Assembly: GCA_963678705.1 (NCBI GenBank)
Contig: OY783220.1
Span: forward strand, 4,485,001 to 4,549,000
Source of the DNA: Panorpa germanica
Taxonomy: Eukaryota > Arthropoda > Insecta > Mecoptera > Panorpidae
Length of the DNA: 64,000 bases
Direction: 5' to 3'
The notes below the pieces were generated by a model, which was not told the DNA's origin, ran no database searches, and saw only the letters and a list, made by a program, of their open reading frames with translations. A program made the translations under genes and the position numbers. Below are positions 24,541 to 35,139 of the stretch, piece after piece. Every line of letters begins with the position of its first letter. Position 1 is the first letter of the stretch.

Positions 24541-25015
24541 AGTATAATTTCATTTTACAAACCGGACGTCGTCGTTGCGTCTGCCATCTCATCTAGAGGG
24601 TTCCATATTAGCTCCACGGATTGGTAAATGGCAATACCTATCGGAAGATCTACTAGAACAAACGTTATATACCATATGTACTTAGTGCATATATACGAGT
24701 ACATCGTATGTTGCCTATCCACCGAGATAGCAGGCGCGAACACGGCTCTACACTTTGTCCTGCAGGTTGTATTTGTATTGGTTGTATATGTATTTGTGTT
24801 AAATATCTCAGGGGCTGTTTGGCATTGGTGCTGTTGTCCGTGCTTTGAATACTCTGGGTCCGGGTCCGGGCCTATGCTCCGGGTGTGCAGGTTGAGTGAA
24901 CACCGCGCCACCGGCTACCATCAGGAGTTGGACTCACCTGCCGCTGCTGTGTGAATGCGGGTCGCGAGCCACGACTGGCGTTAAACTGACGTTATGAACC
25001 CGTTCCATAAATGGG
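24541..25015 (-). promoter_or_regulatory. GC-rich island with a strong minus-strand splice donor
   Basis: This stretch is much richer in G+C than the flanks. On the minus strand GCGGCAG|GTGAGT (exon end at 24938) is a near-ideal donor, so the upstream part (about 24938-25010) could be a non-coding first exon. Overlapping ORFs of 108 and 118 codons on opposite strands resemble no family I know. The partner gene is unknown. Confidence 0.3.
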
Positions 25016-25220
25016 CTTGAGGACTCATTTTTTGGGGGCCGCTTTTTTGATTTGATATAGGTTAATATGTGTATATTAACGTTTTAATTTTTCTAAATAT
25101 TCAAAAGTTGAAGAAATTTAAGTTCTGTTTTGCATATAATTTTTAATAAACTCTTAACGTCACTGGACAAGAAAGTTCTCTGTTCATAATGTTAATAATA
25201 TCAAAACTTTATGTGTGTAC

Positions 25221-25466
25221 AACACAAGTCAGTTATTTGTAGTAATGATGTATCAGTCGTAGTTGTATAAAAAAGAAGGCAATTCAAAAGAAATTAAAAG
25301 GGTAAGAATCAGGACGATTTATTTTTATAACTTTTGATTCTTTGGTCAAAAATGACTATTTTAATTGTTAAAATCTCTATAATATTGAGGCTTATTAAAT
25401 AATAATTAGAAATTTGAGGTCTTTAAGAATATATAGTAAAGTTTTATAAAAATGAAAGCATGGTTA
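25221..25466. repeat. Older repeat into which copia inserted
   Basis: Related to 10655-10860 over about 150 bp. The copia left LTR starts directly after it. Confidence 0.4.
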
Positions 25467-25471
25467 ATCAT

Positions 25472-25593
25472 TATAAAGACACGTTAGCAGTTCGCAACAG
25501 ACTATATTTGACATAAGAAAAAGTTTTTACACAACAGATTACAGATGGCGTTACTAGTTACTAAGTAGTGATATTTTGATACCTATTACAATA
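25472..25593 (-). repeat. 3' LTR of copia element
   Basis: 122 bp, identical to 29648-29769. In element orientation it begins TATTGTAATAGG and ends CTTTATA, so it lacks the usual TG...CA at the very tips. Confidence 0.9.
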
Positions 25594-25627
25594 CCCCCAC
25601 TTATCAGAATAATCTAAGTACACATGA

Positions 25628-28600
25628 TTACACAGAAACAATGCCAAGTAAATTCATAAACTTATAATGTTTCAGATGACAAAGACCTTTTGTTAAAATA
25701 TCTGCAGGCATTTCTTCAGTAGGAATGTACTTAACTTTTACAAAGTTGTTCTTTACAACATCTCTAATAAAATGACAACGCACATCTATATGCTTGGATC
25801 TATTATGACTCTGACTACTCGAGGCTAACTTCAATGCACTTTGGTTATCACAATACAAATCAATTACATTAAATACATCAGTAATTTCATGCATTAAATT
25901 TCTTAGATAAATAGCTTCTCTTGAAGCTTCAGAAAGAGCAGTGTATTCCGCCTCAGTACTGGATAATGAAACCGTTTTCTGCTTCCTACTTTGCCAGGAA
26001 ATGGCAGACCCTGACAACATAAAGCAAAATCCAGTATAGGATTTTCTATCTAGAGCATCACTTGCCCAATCACTGTCTACAAAACCTTGTAAATTACTAT
26101 TGTTATTATTGGTATATTTTAAACAATAACTTTTAGTATGCAGTAAATATCTTAATACACGTTTACAATAATTCCAATGTATGTGACTATAACAACTATT
26201 AAATTGACTGAGATAGCTAACACAGTAAGCAATATCTGGTCTTGTTAATACTGCCAGATACATCAGACTTCCAATAAGTTTTTGATAAGGAACATCAGGT
26301 AAACATTTATCAGATGACTTATCTAAATTCAATTTAGGCTCAATCGGAGTACTTTGTGTCTTACAATCAGACATTTGAAATTTAGAAACTAACTGTTCAA
26401 TATATTGTTGTTGATCTACAGTAATAACATTTTTATTTTTATCTAAATTTATTCTCATGCCTAAATATTGTCTTACAGGTCCCAAGTCTTTTAACTTAAA
26501 TTCTGAACCTAATACACTTTTTAATTTATTTGTTTCAAAATCATTGTTTGAAAAAATCAAAAAATCATCCACATACAGGGCCACTATCACTTTAATTTTA
26601 CCAGTTATTTTTGTAAACAAACATGGTTCATATTGACTATTTTTGAAATCTAATCTACTCAAAACTTCTTTAACTCTTTCATACCATGCCAGGGAAGACT
26701 GTTTTAGCCCATAAATGGCTTTATTTAATTTTAAGACCTTTCCCCCACTTTTGTTTACAAAACCTTCAGGTAATGACATATAAATATTTTCTTTCAAAAA
26801 ACCATTAAGGAAAGCAGTGGTTACATCTAGATGTGTTATACTCATTTTCATTTGAACACTAAGTGCAAACAACAATCTTAGAGTAGAATGCCGCACTACC
26901 GGTGAAAAAGTATCTGTATAATCAACACCTGGTTTCTGCGAGAAACCTTTTGCCACTAATCGAGCCCTATACCTTACATTGTTTTCAAAATCATACTTTT
27001 TATTTAGCACCCACCTACACTTCACTATTGTCACATCACCTGGATGGTCCACAAGCTGCCACGCATCACTGTCCTCAAATGACTGTAATTCATCAGCCAT
27101 TGCCTGCTTCCACTGCTCCCGATCAGGCCCTTCAAGAGCCTCTGAGAATACAATCTCCTCCGATGCTGGAACAGTACTGGAAACACATATGTTGCTAATA
27201 CCATAGCGCTCAGGCTTCTTTCTCTGACGCTTACTTGGCACATCTGGCACTTGCTCAGGTATTGATACTGCTTGTTCTGGAACATCTTCAGTGTTTATTT
27301 CAGTCAGTGTTTCATTGTCATCAGTATGTAATGAGGAACCTGAAGAGCAATCTAAAAAATCTGTTTCTGAAACATTATTAGACAGATCCCCCACTGAATC
27401 TCTGCTCTCCCCCACTTTATCTTTACTTTCCTCCACTAAATTGTCGGTAGGATTTTCTTCATGGGATATCCAAATAGCTGACTCTTCACTGACTTCCTTG
27501 ATAGGTGTTACATCTTCCATCACTATTATATCTCTACTGATCATTACAGTGTTCTTAGAAGGATTGTACACACGATAACCTTTAACACCATCACCATATC
27601 CAACTAGAATATGTTGTGTAGCTTTCTTGTCCCATTTCAAACGTTTCTGTTTGGGTACATGCACCATAATTTTGCTTCCAAACAAACGTAGGTGACTTAA
27701 GTCTGGTTTTGATCCATACCATAACTCATAAGGTGTTTTATCCAATCCTGATGCAATCGATCTATTTTTCAAGTACACAGCAGTATTGGCTGCTTCCGCC
27801 CAAAATTTCTTATCTAAATTTGCATCATATAGTAAACATTTGGCTTTCTCAACAACTGTACGATTACTCCTTTCACAAAGTCCATTTTGCTCAGGTGTAT
27901 AACAATTTGTTTTCTGGTGTATAATTCCAGCTTGCTTCAAATAGCCTTCAAATTCCTTGTTACAAAATTCTAGTCCATTGTCTGACCTGATCACCTTTAT
28001 TTTCTTACTCTGTTGATTCTCAACCAATGATTTGAACTCTTTAAATCTGTTCAAAGCTTCATTCTTTTGCTTCAGAAAATAAATAAAAGTCATGCGACTA
28101 TAATCATCAACAAATAACAGGAAATAGCGAGCACCACTCAAAGAACTTGTTTCCATTGGGCCGCAAATATCTGTGTGGATTCTGTGTAAAGTTTCTGTAC
28201 TCCGCTCACCCACATGAGAAAATGGTAATCTCATTTGTTTTCCCTCACAACAAGTAGTACATTGTGATTTGGTTATGTCAAGTGAGTTATCATAAGACAA
28301 ACCATCAACAATACCATTTCTCATTCTGTGCATGTCTTGGCTGTTTATATGTGCCAGTCTTCTGTGCCATAACTTTGCACTAGCTGTAGTAGCCAACATA
28401 CAACTTTGTGATTGTAATCTCAACTTATAAACACCATCAGATAAATCAGCTGTCGCCACCAAAACATTGTTCTTGTCTCTAATATAACAGTTTTTCTTTG
28501 TAAATATCACATGATTGCCATTCTGAATGAGCTCACTAACCGACAATAGGTTGGTTGTCAGGCTAGGCACACACAACACATCTTTCACTGTTATATTGCA

Positions 28601-29566
28601 TCCAAGTTCAGAAATAATATCAACTTCTCCGGAACAAACAACTGGCACTTTTGATTCATTTGCTACAACAATTTCTGGTATACATGGAGTTGTGTTCATG
28701 TTCTTTACCCAATCTTTATTTGCTGTTATGTGTGCACTTGCGCCGGAGTCAACGTACCATTCGTTTTTGTTATACTTTCCGTTTAGGAAAACAACGTTAA
28801 ACACGCATTTATTTGTGTTTTTCTTCAACATTGGGCACTGATTTCGATAATGTCCATCCTCTTTACATTTGAAACAAGTGATTGTTTTTGCTGGTGTATC
28901 TGCCGCGGTCTTTTTGTTCGACATTGGGTTGCCGCCATATTTCTTTGGTTTACCGCTGCTGCCAGAATTATATTTATTTCTCGCTGCAAATGCCGCCGTA
29001 CCGCCAGCTGCACCTTCAAAATCACTGGTTACTTCCATGTCGAGTAACTTCGACTTTATAGTATCCGCACTTATCGAAATGCCAGAATGTTCTATTGCCA
29101 TTATCATTGGAGAATAGCGATCAGTCAAACCTGCTAATAATAATGATCCGACCCATTCATCTGTTATTGTAAATCCAGTGCCATTTAACTTTTGAGCCGT
29201 TTCGATCATTTGTGTGACATAGGTAGTCATCGAATCACAGTTTTCAAGTCTTATCGAAATCAAATGTCTAAGTAAGGTTATTTTTCTTGAGAAACCGGAG
29301 TCATCGAACATGGCTTTCAATTTTGTCCATAATTCTGCCGAGCTCCTGGTATTCCTTATATGCACGTACAATGCTGGATCGATGGTTAAAATTAGCTTTG
29401 CCTTCGTTTTGGAGTCGTCCACTGGCTTAACTTCGAAGTCTGCACTAGGTTTTATGTACTTTTCCATCCCTTCTAGTACCAACAAGTTTTCGGCCGCGAA
29501 ACACCACTCATCGTAATTCTCTCTGCCTTTTAGCTTTGGCACACTCGCAATATAGTTCGTAGTCAT
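25628..29566 (-). CDS. Copia Gag-Pol polyprotein (1312 aa, intact)
   Basis: A single frame with domains in copia order. Gag ~1-200; zinc knuckle CFKCKEDGHYRNQCP (~230, CX2CX4HX4C); aspartic protease WYVDSGASAHIT (~270); integrase zinc-binding HRRLAHIN...CTTCCEGK (~400-445) and catalytic HTDICGP...SDNGLEF...EQNGLCERSNR (~463-560); reverse transcriptase with LDVTTAFLNG and YVDDFLIFS (~997); RNase H with DSDWASD, SSTEAEYTALSE (~1200) and YCDNQSALKL. This integrase-before-RT order separates copia from gypsy. No stop or frameshift interrupts it. The protein would copy and reinsert the element; no host role is suggested. Confidence 0.97.
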   Translation of the reverse strand: MTTNYIASVPKLKGRENYDEWCFAAENLLVLEGMEKYIKPSADFEVKPVDDSKTKAKLILTIDPALYVHIRNTRSSAELWTKLKAMFDDSGFSRKITLLRHLISIRLENCDSMTTYVTQMIETAQKLNGTGFTITDEWVGSLLLAGLTDRYSPMIMAIEHSGISISADTIKSKLLDMEVTSDFEGAAGGTAAFAARNKYNSGSSGKPKKYGGNPMSNKKTAADTPAKTITCFKCKEDGHYRNQCPMLKKNTNKCVFNVVFLNGKYNKNEWYVDSGASAHITANKDWVKNMNTTPCIPEIVVANESKVPVVCSGEVDIISELGCNITVKDVLCVPSLTTNLLSVSELIQNGNHVIFTKKNCYIRDKNNVLVATADLSDGVYKLRLQSQSCMLATTASAKLWHRRLAHINSQDMHRMRNGIVDGLSYDNSLDITKSQCTTCCEGKQMRLPFSHVGERSTETLHRIHTDICGPMETSSLSGARYFLLFVDDYSRMTFIYFLKQKNEALNRFKEFKSLVENQQSKKIKVIRSDNGLEFCNKEFEGYLKQAGIIHQKTNCYTPEQNGLCERSNRTVVEKAKCLLYDANLDKKFWAEAANTAVYLKNRSIASGLDKTPYELWYGSKPDLSHLRLFGSKIMVHVPKQKRLKWDKKATQHILVGYGDGVKGYRVYNPSKNTVMISRDIIVMEDVTPIKEVSEESAIWISHEENPTDNLVEESKDKVGESRDSVGDLSNNVSETDFLDCSSGSSLHTDDNETLTEINTEDVPEQAVSIPEQVPDVPSKRQRKKPERYGISNICVSSTVPASEEIVFSEALEGPDREQWKQAMADELQSFEDSDAWQLVDHPGDVTIVKCRWVLNKKYDFENNVRYRARLVAKGFSQKPGVDYTDTFSPVVRHSTLRLLFALSVQMKMSITHLDVTTAFLNGFLKENIYMSLPEGFVNKSGGKVLKLNKAIYGLKQSSLAWYERVKEVLSRLDFKNSQYEPCLFTKITGKIKVIVALYVDDFLIFSNNDFETNKLKSVLGSEFKLKDLGPVRQYLGMRINLDKNKNVITVDQQQYIEQLVSKFQMSDCKTQSTPIEPKLNLDKSSDKCLPDVPYQKLIGSLMYLAVLTRPDIAYCVSYLSQFNSCYSHIHWNYCKRVLRYLLHTKSYCLKYTNNNNSNLQGFVDSDWASDALDRKSYTGFCFMLSGSAISWQSRKQKTVSLSSTEAEYTALSEASREAIYLRNLMHEITDVFNVIDLYCDNQSALKLASSSQSHNRSKHIDVRCHFIRDVVKNNFVKVKYIPTEEMPADILTKGLCHLKHYKFMNLLGIVSV

Positions 29567-29637
29567 GTTTCCGCGAAAAAAAAACGTAACAATTTATCTA
29601 TTTTATACTATAAAATAACTGATAAACCGGTAAATTT

Positions 29638-29647
29638 GCCCATAACC
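29638..29647 (-). promoter_or_regulatory. Copia primer-binding site
   Basis: Read on minus, GGTTATGGGC abuts the 5' LTR. Drosophila copia has GGTTATGGGCCCAG at the same place, primed by an internal fragment of initiator tRNA-Met. That mechanism is inferred here from the shared motif. Confidence 0.7.
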
Positions 29648-29769
29648 TATAAAGACACGTTAGCAGTTCGCAACAGACTATATTTGACATAAGAAAAAGT
29701 TTTTACACAACAGATTACAGATGGCGTTACTAGTTACTAAGTAGTGATATTTTGATACCTATTACAATA
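29648..29769 (-). repeat. 5' LTR of copia element
   Basis: 122 bp, identical to the 3' LTR. Promoter signals were not resolved. Confidence 0.9.
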
Positions 29770-29970
29770 ATCATTATACAAATATAGTACTATGTTGAGA
29801 AATAAGAAAGTAATTAAAAAATACTAAATTATTTTCATTACTTAAGAGCGATAAAATGCTATTTGTTTAAGAAGTCTTATGAACAAATAGAAACCCTCTA
29901 ATCCTTAAGAGAACTTCTTTTGACGAAAGAGAAGATTTTGTAATCCGGCAAAATGGCAGAGTTTATTTTT

Positions 29971-30035
29971 TTACGTAACGGGTAACTTTTGTTATGTTAG
30001 ATAAACCTTAAGTACACCTAATTTTGTTTAGCGGG
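29971..30035. repeat. Fragment of the CCCGCTAAAC-ended element family
   Basis: Matches 9013-9073: TTACGTAAC, GGTAACTTTTGTTATGTT and a terminal TTTAGCGGG. Only one end was found here, so it is a solitary fragment. Confidence 0.55.
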
Positions 30036-30170
30036 TATGTAAATACGAGAATGATGCGAAAAATCTAAATATGGTGTAAATTACATAATATAATGAAATA
30101 TATATCTTCAATAATCTGCATCTGGATTTAAAAAAATCAATCAATCAATCAATCAAAAATCAATTTACAA

Positions 30171-30441
30171 AAAAGAGTTACCTGTCAGACTAAATAGAAT
30201 GCTGGAAGTAGTAACATGGAGTCTCATGACAGGTCATACAAATCTTATTTATGCATATTTATTCAAAAGCGAACCTCAACCAATATGTGAATAATTTAAC
30301 AACCCACTAACAGTAAAACATATTATTATTCGATGCTCCAAGTACTCATCGCACAGAAAAAAGTATAATATTCCTGAAGAGTGTAAGGAGATATTAAACC
30401 TTATTGACTTTATCAATAAATCTAATTTAATATATTTTAAA
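30171..30441 (+). pseudogene. Decayed 3' end of a non-LTR retrotransposon ORF2
   Basis: One frame reads LMTGHTNLIYAYLFKSEPQ, PLTVKHIIIRCSKYSSHRKK and YNIPEECKEILNLIDF. This is the C-terminal end typical of Jockey/I-like LINE proteins after the RNase H domain (the GHT..L...L pattern, then LTVKHI...C). A stop codon (TAA) interrupts it after PICE, and everything upstream is missing. Short AATC repeats lie just before it (30137-30160). Confidence 0.65.
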
Positions 30442-30579
30442 TACCATTACTCGTATTTATATATGATAAATTATGTATTATAAATGTATATATTGTTTTC
30501 TCAACTCAAATGAATGTTTTTTCAAAAAACTCTGTTATACTTACAAAATAACGCACGTTTAATCATAAAACGAAACGCA

Positions 30580-30991
30580 ACGTCTGATAGGGTTGTTGAA
30601 AAATACCTGTTCCCCTCCATAGCGCCACCCTATTGACTCCCTCACCTGTACCAACTCCTCCATCTCCCTCCCTCCCTGTACAGGTACCCTCATACATTAC
30701 TGGTCAGTTGATTGCGTCACTCAGGGGTCTGAAACGGCGGCACTATTGCCACTAAGAGCGCAGGGCTGCCAAGAGAAGAAGAGAGAATCGACCCAAGACC
30801 ACGCAGTCCAAGCAGTTTAAAAAATTAATATCATCGATACATGATACATGATACATGATGGTGTTTGTTCATTTTTAAAAAAATCACAATTTTAATTATT
30901 TGTTTTGATTTTTAAACAATTATTGTGTGTTTTACACGTGGTTGCTTGTGTAATGGAGCTGACATTTCAAATCTGGATACCATTTTAGCTG
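30580..30991 (+). promoter_or_regulatory. GC-richer island and possible non-coding first exon
   Basis: A pyrimidine-rich, GC-raised block (30600-30800) is followed by a likely exon ending TTTTAGCTG|GTAAGG at 30991. No coding frame crosses it. The next plus-strand acceptor that matters is TACTATTTCAG at 36765, just upstream of the FoxJ1-like start, so this may be its 5' UTR exon. That is inference from position and splice sites. A 7-bp unit (ATACATG, three copies) lies near 30837. Confidence 0.35.
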
Positions 30992-31536
30992 GTAAGGAAA
31001 TTTCTACATAATTAATTATTCATTGCTATCAGAATTGATTATTTTAAGATAAGTTTCAATATTTGTTAAGAATTTAATGACAATTTTGGCTTTATAAGTT
31101 TACTAAAATAAAATATGAGTAGTATATATTCAAATTTACATTCGTCCATTTTGTAAGACTCATATTTCGACATTTTGCGCAATATTTTCTCCTTCTTATC
31201 TTCATAGATGCTGATATAAATTTTCAATTATGAATTTTTGTAATGTGACAAGATTTATTTATTTAAAGCACTATCTGAAACAATCTAATAAATAATAAAA
31301 TTAATTTGAATCTAATTTATTTTAAATTTGATTAAGTATATATTTAATAGAATTGTAGATTTAAGAATTTGTATAAAAGACAATCCACTGAACAGCTGCG
31401 TTTATTTTACATTAAAACATTTATTCAAAATATACTTAGATACATATATGTAACTAATTGTTACGTGTTAGTTATGTAATTATATTTACATAAATATTAG
31501 ATTTTTATGTAGAATTTAATATAGTTTTATCTTCTT
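30992..31536. other. AT-rich gap, no feature recognised
   Basis: No frame, repeat or splice pattern that I can support. If the exon at 30991 is real, this is intron. Confidence 0.35.
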
Positions 31537-31738
31537 CTTAATATATATAAATTACGTGTCACGTTGTTTGTCCGCGATGGACTCCTAAACTACTTAACCG
31601 GTTTTAATCAAATTTGTACACCGTGTGCAGTTTGATCCAACTGAGTTGACTAGATTGAGTAAATATTCAATAGATGGCGCTATGTAATGTAAAATGACAA
31701 AAACGTTAGACACAGCAACGCGTGGCCGGGACAGCTAG
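31537..31738 (-). repeat. Interspersed repeat copy B (inverted, internally deleted)
   Basis: The reverse complement of the copy A/C family: ends CACGCGTTGCTGTGTC and CGTAATTTATATATATTAAG are present. About 120 bp between GTTGGATC and CTAGTCAAC is missing. Confidence 0.75.
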
Positions 31739-31759
31739 TTATTTTATATATTTTTTATT

Positions 31760-31975
31760 ATTTATCTTTATATATAAAAATTGCCCGCAAAACTCGAATT
31801 GAATTTTTTACATACCGTTGCATTCGAATTCGCGTTTTCAAAAATCGAATTCATTTCTTTCCAGTTGATCGTTGTCTATGTTTGTGTGTGTGTATGTCTT
31901 TTATTTCCTTTCCTATTCATTTTATATTAGACTAAGCCACAGCAACGCGTTGCCGGTTTTAGCTAGTATTTTATA
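31760..31975. repeat. Second repeat family with AACGCGTTGCCGGTTTTAGC end
   Basis: Shares AAAATCGAATTCATTTCTTTCC with an inverted match at 32898-32935 (the reverse complement reads GGAAAGAAATGAATTCGATTT). A GT microsatellite (31880-31895) lies inside. Non-coding. Confidence 0.5.
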
Positions 31976-33376
31976 TTCACGTTTTCCGTTTAGCAAGAAT
32001 CATGACGTTTTAAACTATTTGTAATTTCTTTGCTGCGATTTGTATTTGTCATTTGATATGCTTTTTCTCGGATGGCTGTATATATTTTTACAAGGTATCA
32101 GCTAACTTTTATTTCAATGAAGATACAGCTGTCTGACAAGAAGCATCAACGCTCCTGACCATTGTGTCGTCTAAATACATTTCAGCATGTTGTTTTTAAT
32201 TATTACGCATTACTACTACGAGTATTTATTGCGAAATACTTTTGGCTTATGATTCACTTCATCGGTCTTTAACCGATTTAACCTATTACGCTGTAAAAAT
32301 CATTAAAAATTTCTTAAATTCTTTATCGACTTTATCCCAATTGACGTGAACGTGAAATTACTAACAAAACCCGTAGACTAATTTAAATTGGTTGTATTAT
32401 TAAAATATGCAAATGTTGCAAACGAAAAAAAGTAATTTACGCGCATTATACGAACATCCGGTTCCAAAACACCTGGTAAAATGAGTGTTTGCCAGAAAAC
32501 ACAGGGAGATACAACAATCAATTGTTAATATTTGATTGCTAGAATCTTAAAAGAAGCAATTAATAAATTATATTTTGTTAAACATTTGCGCTACAAAATT
32601 GAATTAATTGTTTTTCTTCTTCGGTTTATCGTTAATGATATACTAGACTAATTATGAGATAAATAAAAAAGCAAAATTACTAGATAAATAAATGAAATAA
32701 TTTCATTAATAAGAATCCAGTAGGTTATTAATTTTATTAATTAACATTATGAAATTATTCTGTCAGTCAAAAGCTAAAACCATTTATTTGTTTCCAGTTA
32801 TTCATAAAATACGGAAATTCTTTGTATTATAATTTAAATTATATTAAATATACTAGTAAAAATGCTAGTATGAGCACACACAAATATAGACGACGATAAA
32901 CTGGAAAGAAATGAATTCGATTTTTGAAAACATGAGCGTATTCGAATGCAACGTTGTATCAAAATTTCAAGTCAGACTATTTTGCGAGGTTTGCTTACTT
33001 TTTATAAATATATTTACATTTATTTCCGACTTTTTAACAATACATTTAGGAACTTAGGGTTTTTTACAAGATACTCTATATTTACACGAAGGCGCCAATT
33101 TTTTAACTGCTTACCTGACGTCAGTTAACTTCTGACGATTTTTGAAAGGCCAATATCTTCTAAACTAAGCTATGTACGTTTACACAAAACTATCAGAAGA
33201 CCTTAAATAAAGAATAAAATGGATCCCATACCTTGGAACTGGCACAAGTAGCCTAATTTGTAAATTATAGAGCAGTTACAAAATAGGCCCCGATATCTCT
33301 ACTTTCAGGAAAACACACTTTAAGAACAGTTCGTTTAGAAAATAGTTTAGCATAACAAATTACATTTTATATTATA
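31976..33376. other. Gap with the inverted partner of the 31.8-kb repeat
   Basis: Contains 32860-32990, inverted to 31770-31900 over about 100 bp. The remainder is AT-rich with no supported gene. Confidence 0.4.
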
Positions 33377-33702
33377 ACTAGCTGTCCCGGCCACGCGTTG
33401 CTGTGTCTAACGTTTTTGTCATATTACATTACATAGCGCCATCTATTGAATATTTACTCAATCTAGTCAACAGATGTCGCCATCATCGTCGCCAGATGTC
33501 ATCGTTTGGAGCTAACAGATAATTAATAGACAAATAATTTGCAATAAGATAATATTGCAATCATAAATTGAGATGTAAGCTATCCTATCTTTCAAGTTGG
33601 ATCAAACTGCACACGGTGTACAAATTTGATTAAAATCGGTTAAGTAGTTTAGGAGTCCATTGCGGACGAACAACGTGACACGTAATTTATATATATTAAG
33701 AT
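33377..33702 (+). repeat. Interspersed repeat copy C
   Basis: Closest to copy A (23106-23442) but without its 26-bp internal duplication. Begins CTAGCTGTCCCGGCCACGCG and ends at ATATATTAAG. Confidence 0.75.
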
Positions 33703-33929
33703 AATTTAATTGTTAATCATAATTATTACTTATTTATTAATAATAATTTAATTGTTCACCATTTTGATGCATTCCTTTACGAATTTTCTAATGTAATAAA
33801 TAGAAAAATGCAGTAAATTTTAAAGTTCCTAGCTGGTTATTTCTGATCTAGTTGATCTGTCATCAACTTGAGGTTATCTAAATTCTTCCTAATTAATCTT
33901 AATTTAATTTTTATTTTTACATGAATTGA

Positions 33930-34400
33930 TGTAACAGTTGTTGTTGAATTCTAGGTGCAGCCTATAATAACGTTTCAACAATTGGTTCTCACCCTTGAAG
34001 AGCCTTTCCATGACAGATGTCAGCTGGTGTCGTTGCCGGCTAGTCAAGTGTCTACCGAGTCCCAATAGAGTTGAAGGGGCAATCCGGCAACACAAGTAAC
34101 TGCTTGAACGAATTGACAAGCTGCATCCCGAAATATATCATCGAACGGTGAGTGAACCAAATGCAAATAGAATAATTTTGGTGGTTTGGTTTGTTTGGTT
34201 GGCATTAGAATTAATTACCCCAAGTTGGCTTGGTGTTGGTATTAAGCCGGCTCCAAACGATAATGTCATGTGTCCAACGTTCACGTTAGAAGAAGTTCGG
34301 GCTGTTGTCGGTCTTTTGAATCGCGTCAAAAGAGATTTTTCTACCCCCACCACACACTTGATTCACATGTCATGCACTGCTGCACAAATCGTCCAACAAA
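33930..34400. other. GC-richer island of unknown nature
   Basis: Short open stretches on both strands (about 70-96 codons) overlap here without a recognisable family. One minus-strand piece reads RHLTSRQRHQLTSVMERLF before a GTGAGA donor-like site. It may be a non-coding exon or an old element fragment. Confidence 0.25.
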
Positions 34401-35139
34401 GGAAGGTTTTATACTTGAAGGTTTCTTTATTTACTTGAAAATTTTTGTTAAACAGTGTCAGTGTCAATAATATCAAACAAATTAATAAAATAAATAAGTC
34501 ATTCGGATTAAACATTGGTTCCATTGTGTAGTAGAAAACTTGCCATGTCAATCTTCCAATATTTGACTCATACGTTGGAGGCAAACATTTGAATCACCGT
34601 TCACTGCATCGTCTGGAGCCTTTACACTAGTACCATCACCAAGGTAATATTATTTCCTCAAAAGATATGTGTTTACAATGGTATTTAATTACTCAATAAT
34701 TTATTGTGAATTATTTGTGAATGTACTCACAAAATAAATGTGAAAAATGCCATTATTGATACATTTTTTAAATATTATTTGATTTTGTTCATTTTATTTA
34801 CTAGCTAGCTGTTAGTAGCTATGTTTTGAACAAACTAAATATTATTTAAAGAACTAATTCTATATTCGGGGTGCGTTTTATATTCCAGGCCAATGCGTAT
34901 TTTTGAATAACTTTTCAATGAAACACAATTTTATAATTTATGCTTTATTGATTGGTTTTATGGCCCCATAAATATTATGTATGGAATATGATGTGAATCA
35001 AGTGGGACATTGGACGTCCCTGAGTTTGGTGCAAAGACCATATTTTTTATAACATTTTCCTAGACTGCTGATGTTATATCAGCAATTCTTTTCGAATGTT
35101 GTGTACTAATTTTCCTTGAAGAGCACCATCGGAAAAATT

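Larger units (their letters stand above)
25472..29769 (-). mobile_element. Ty1/copia LTR retrotransposon, full length, identical LTRs
   Basis: LTRs of 122 bp at 25472-25593 and 29648-29769 are identical base for base. A 5-bp target duplication ATCAT flanks the element (25467-25471, 29770-29774). A primer-binding site directly follows the 5' LTR and a purine tract (GTGGGGG) precedes the 3' LTR. One intact 1312-aa gag-pol frame fills the interior. Identical LTRs plus an open frame point to a recent insertion. Confidence 0.96.

Noticed and set aside
24555-24954. Opposing 108- and 118-codon ORFs
   Set aside because: They overlap on opposite strands, with no known motif; more likely a by-product of the GC-rich island.
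26902-29516. Several 65-104-codon ORFs inside the copia element
   Set aside because: They lie opposite or out of frame to the intact gag-pol frame and resemble nothing.
34139-34610. Inverted GAACGGTGA pair suggesting a transposon
   Set aside because: Match is only about 10-12 bp and flanking bases show no target duplication.
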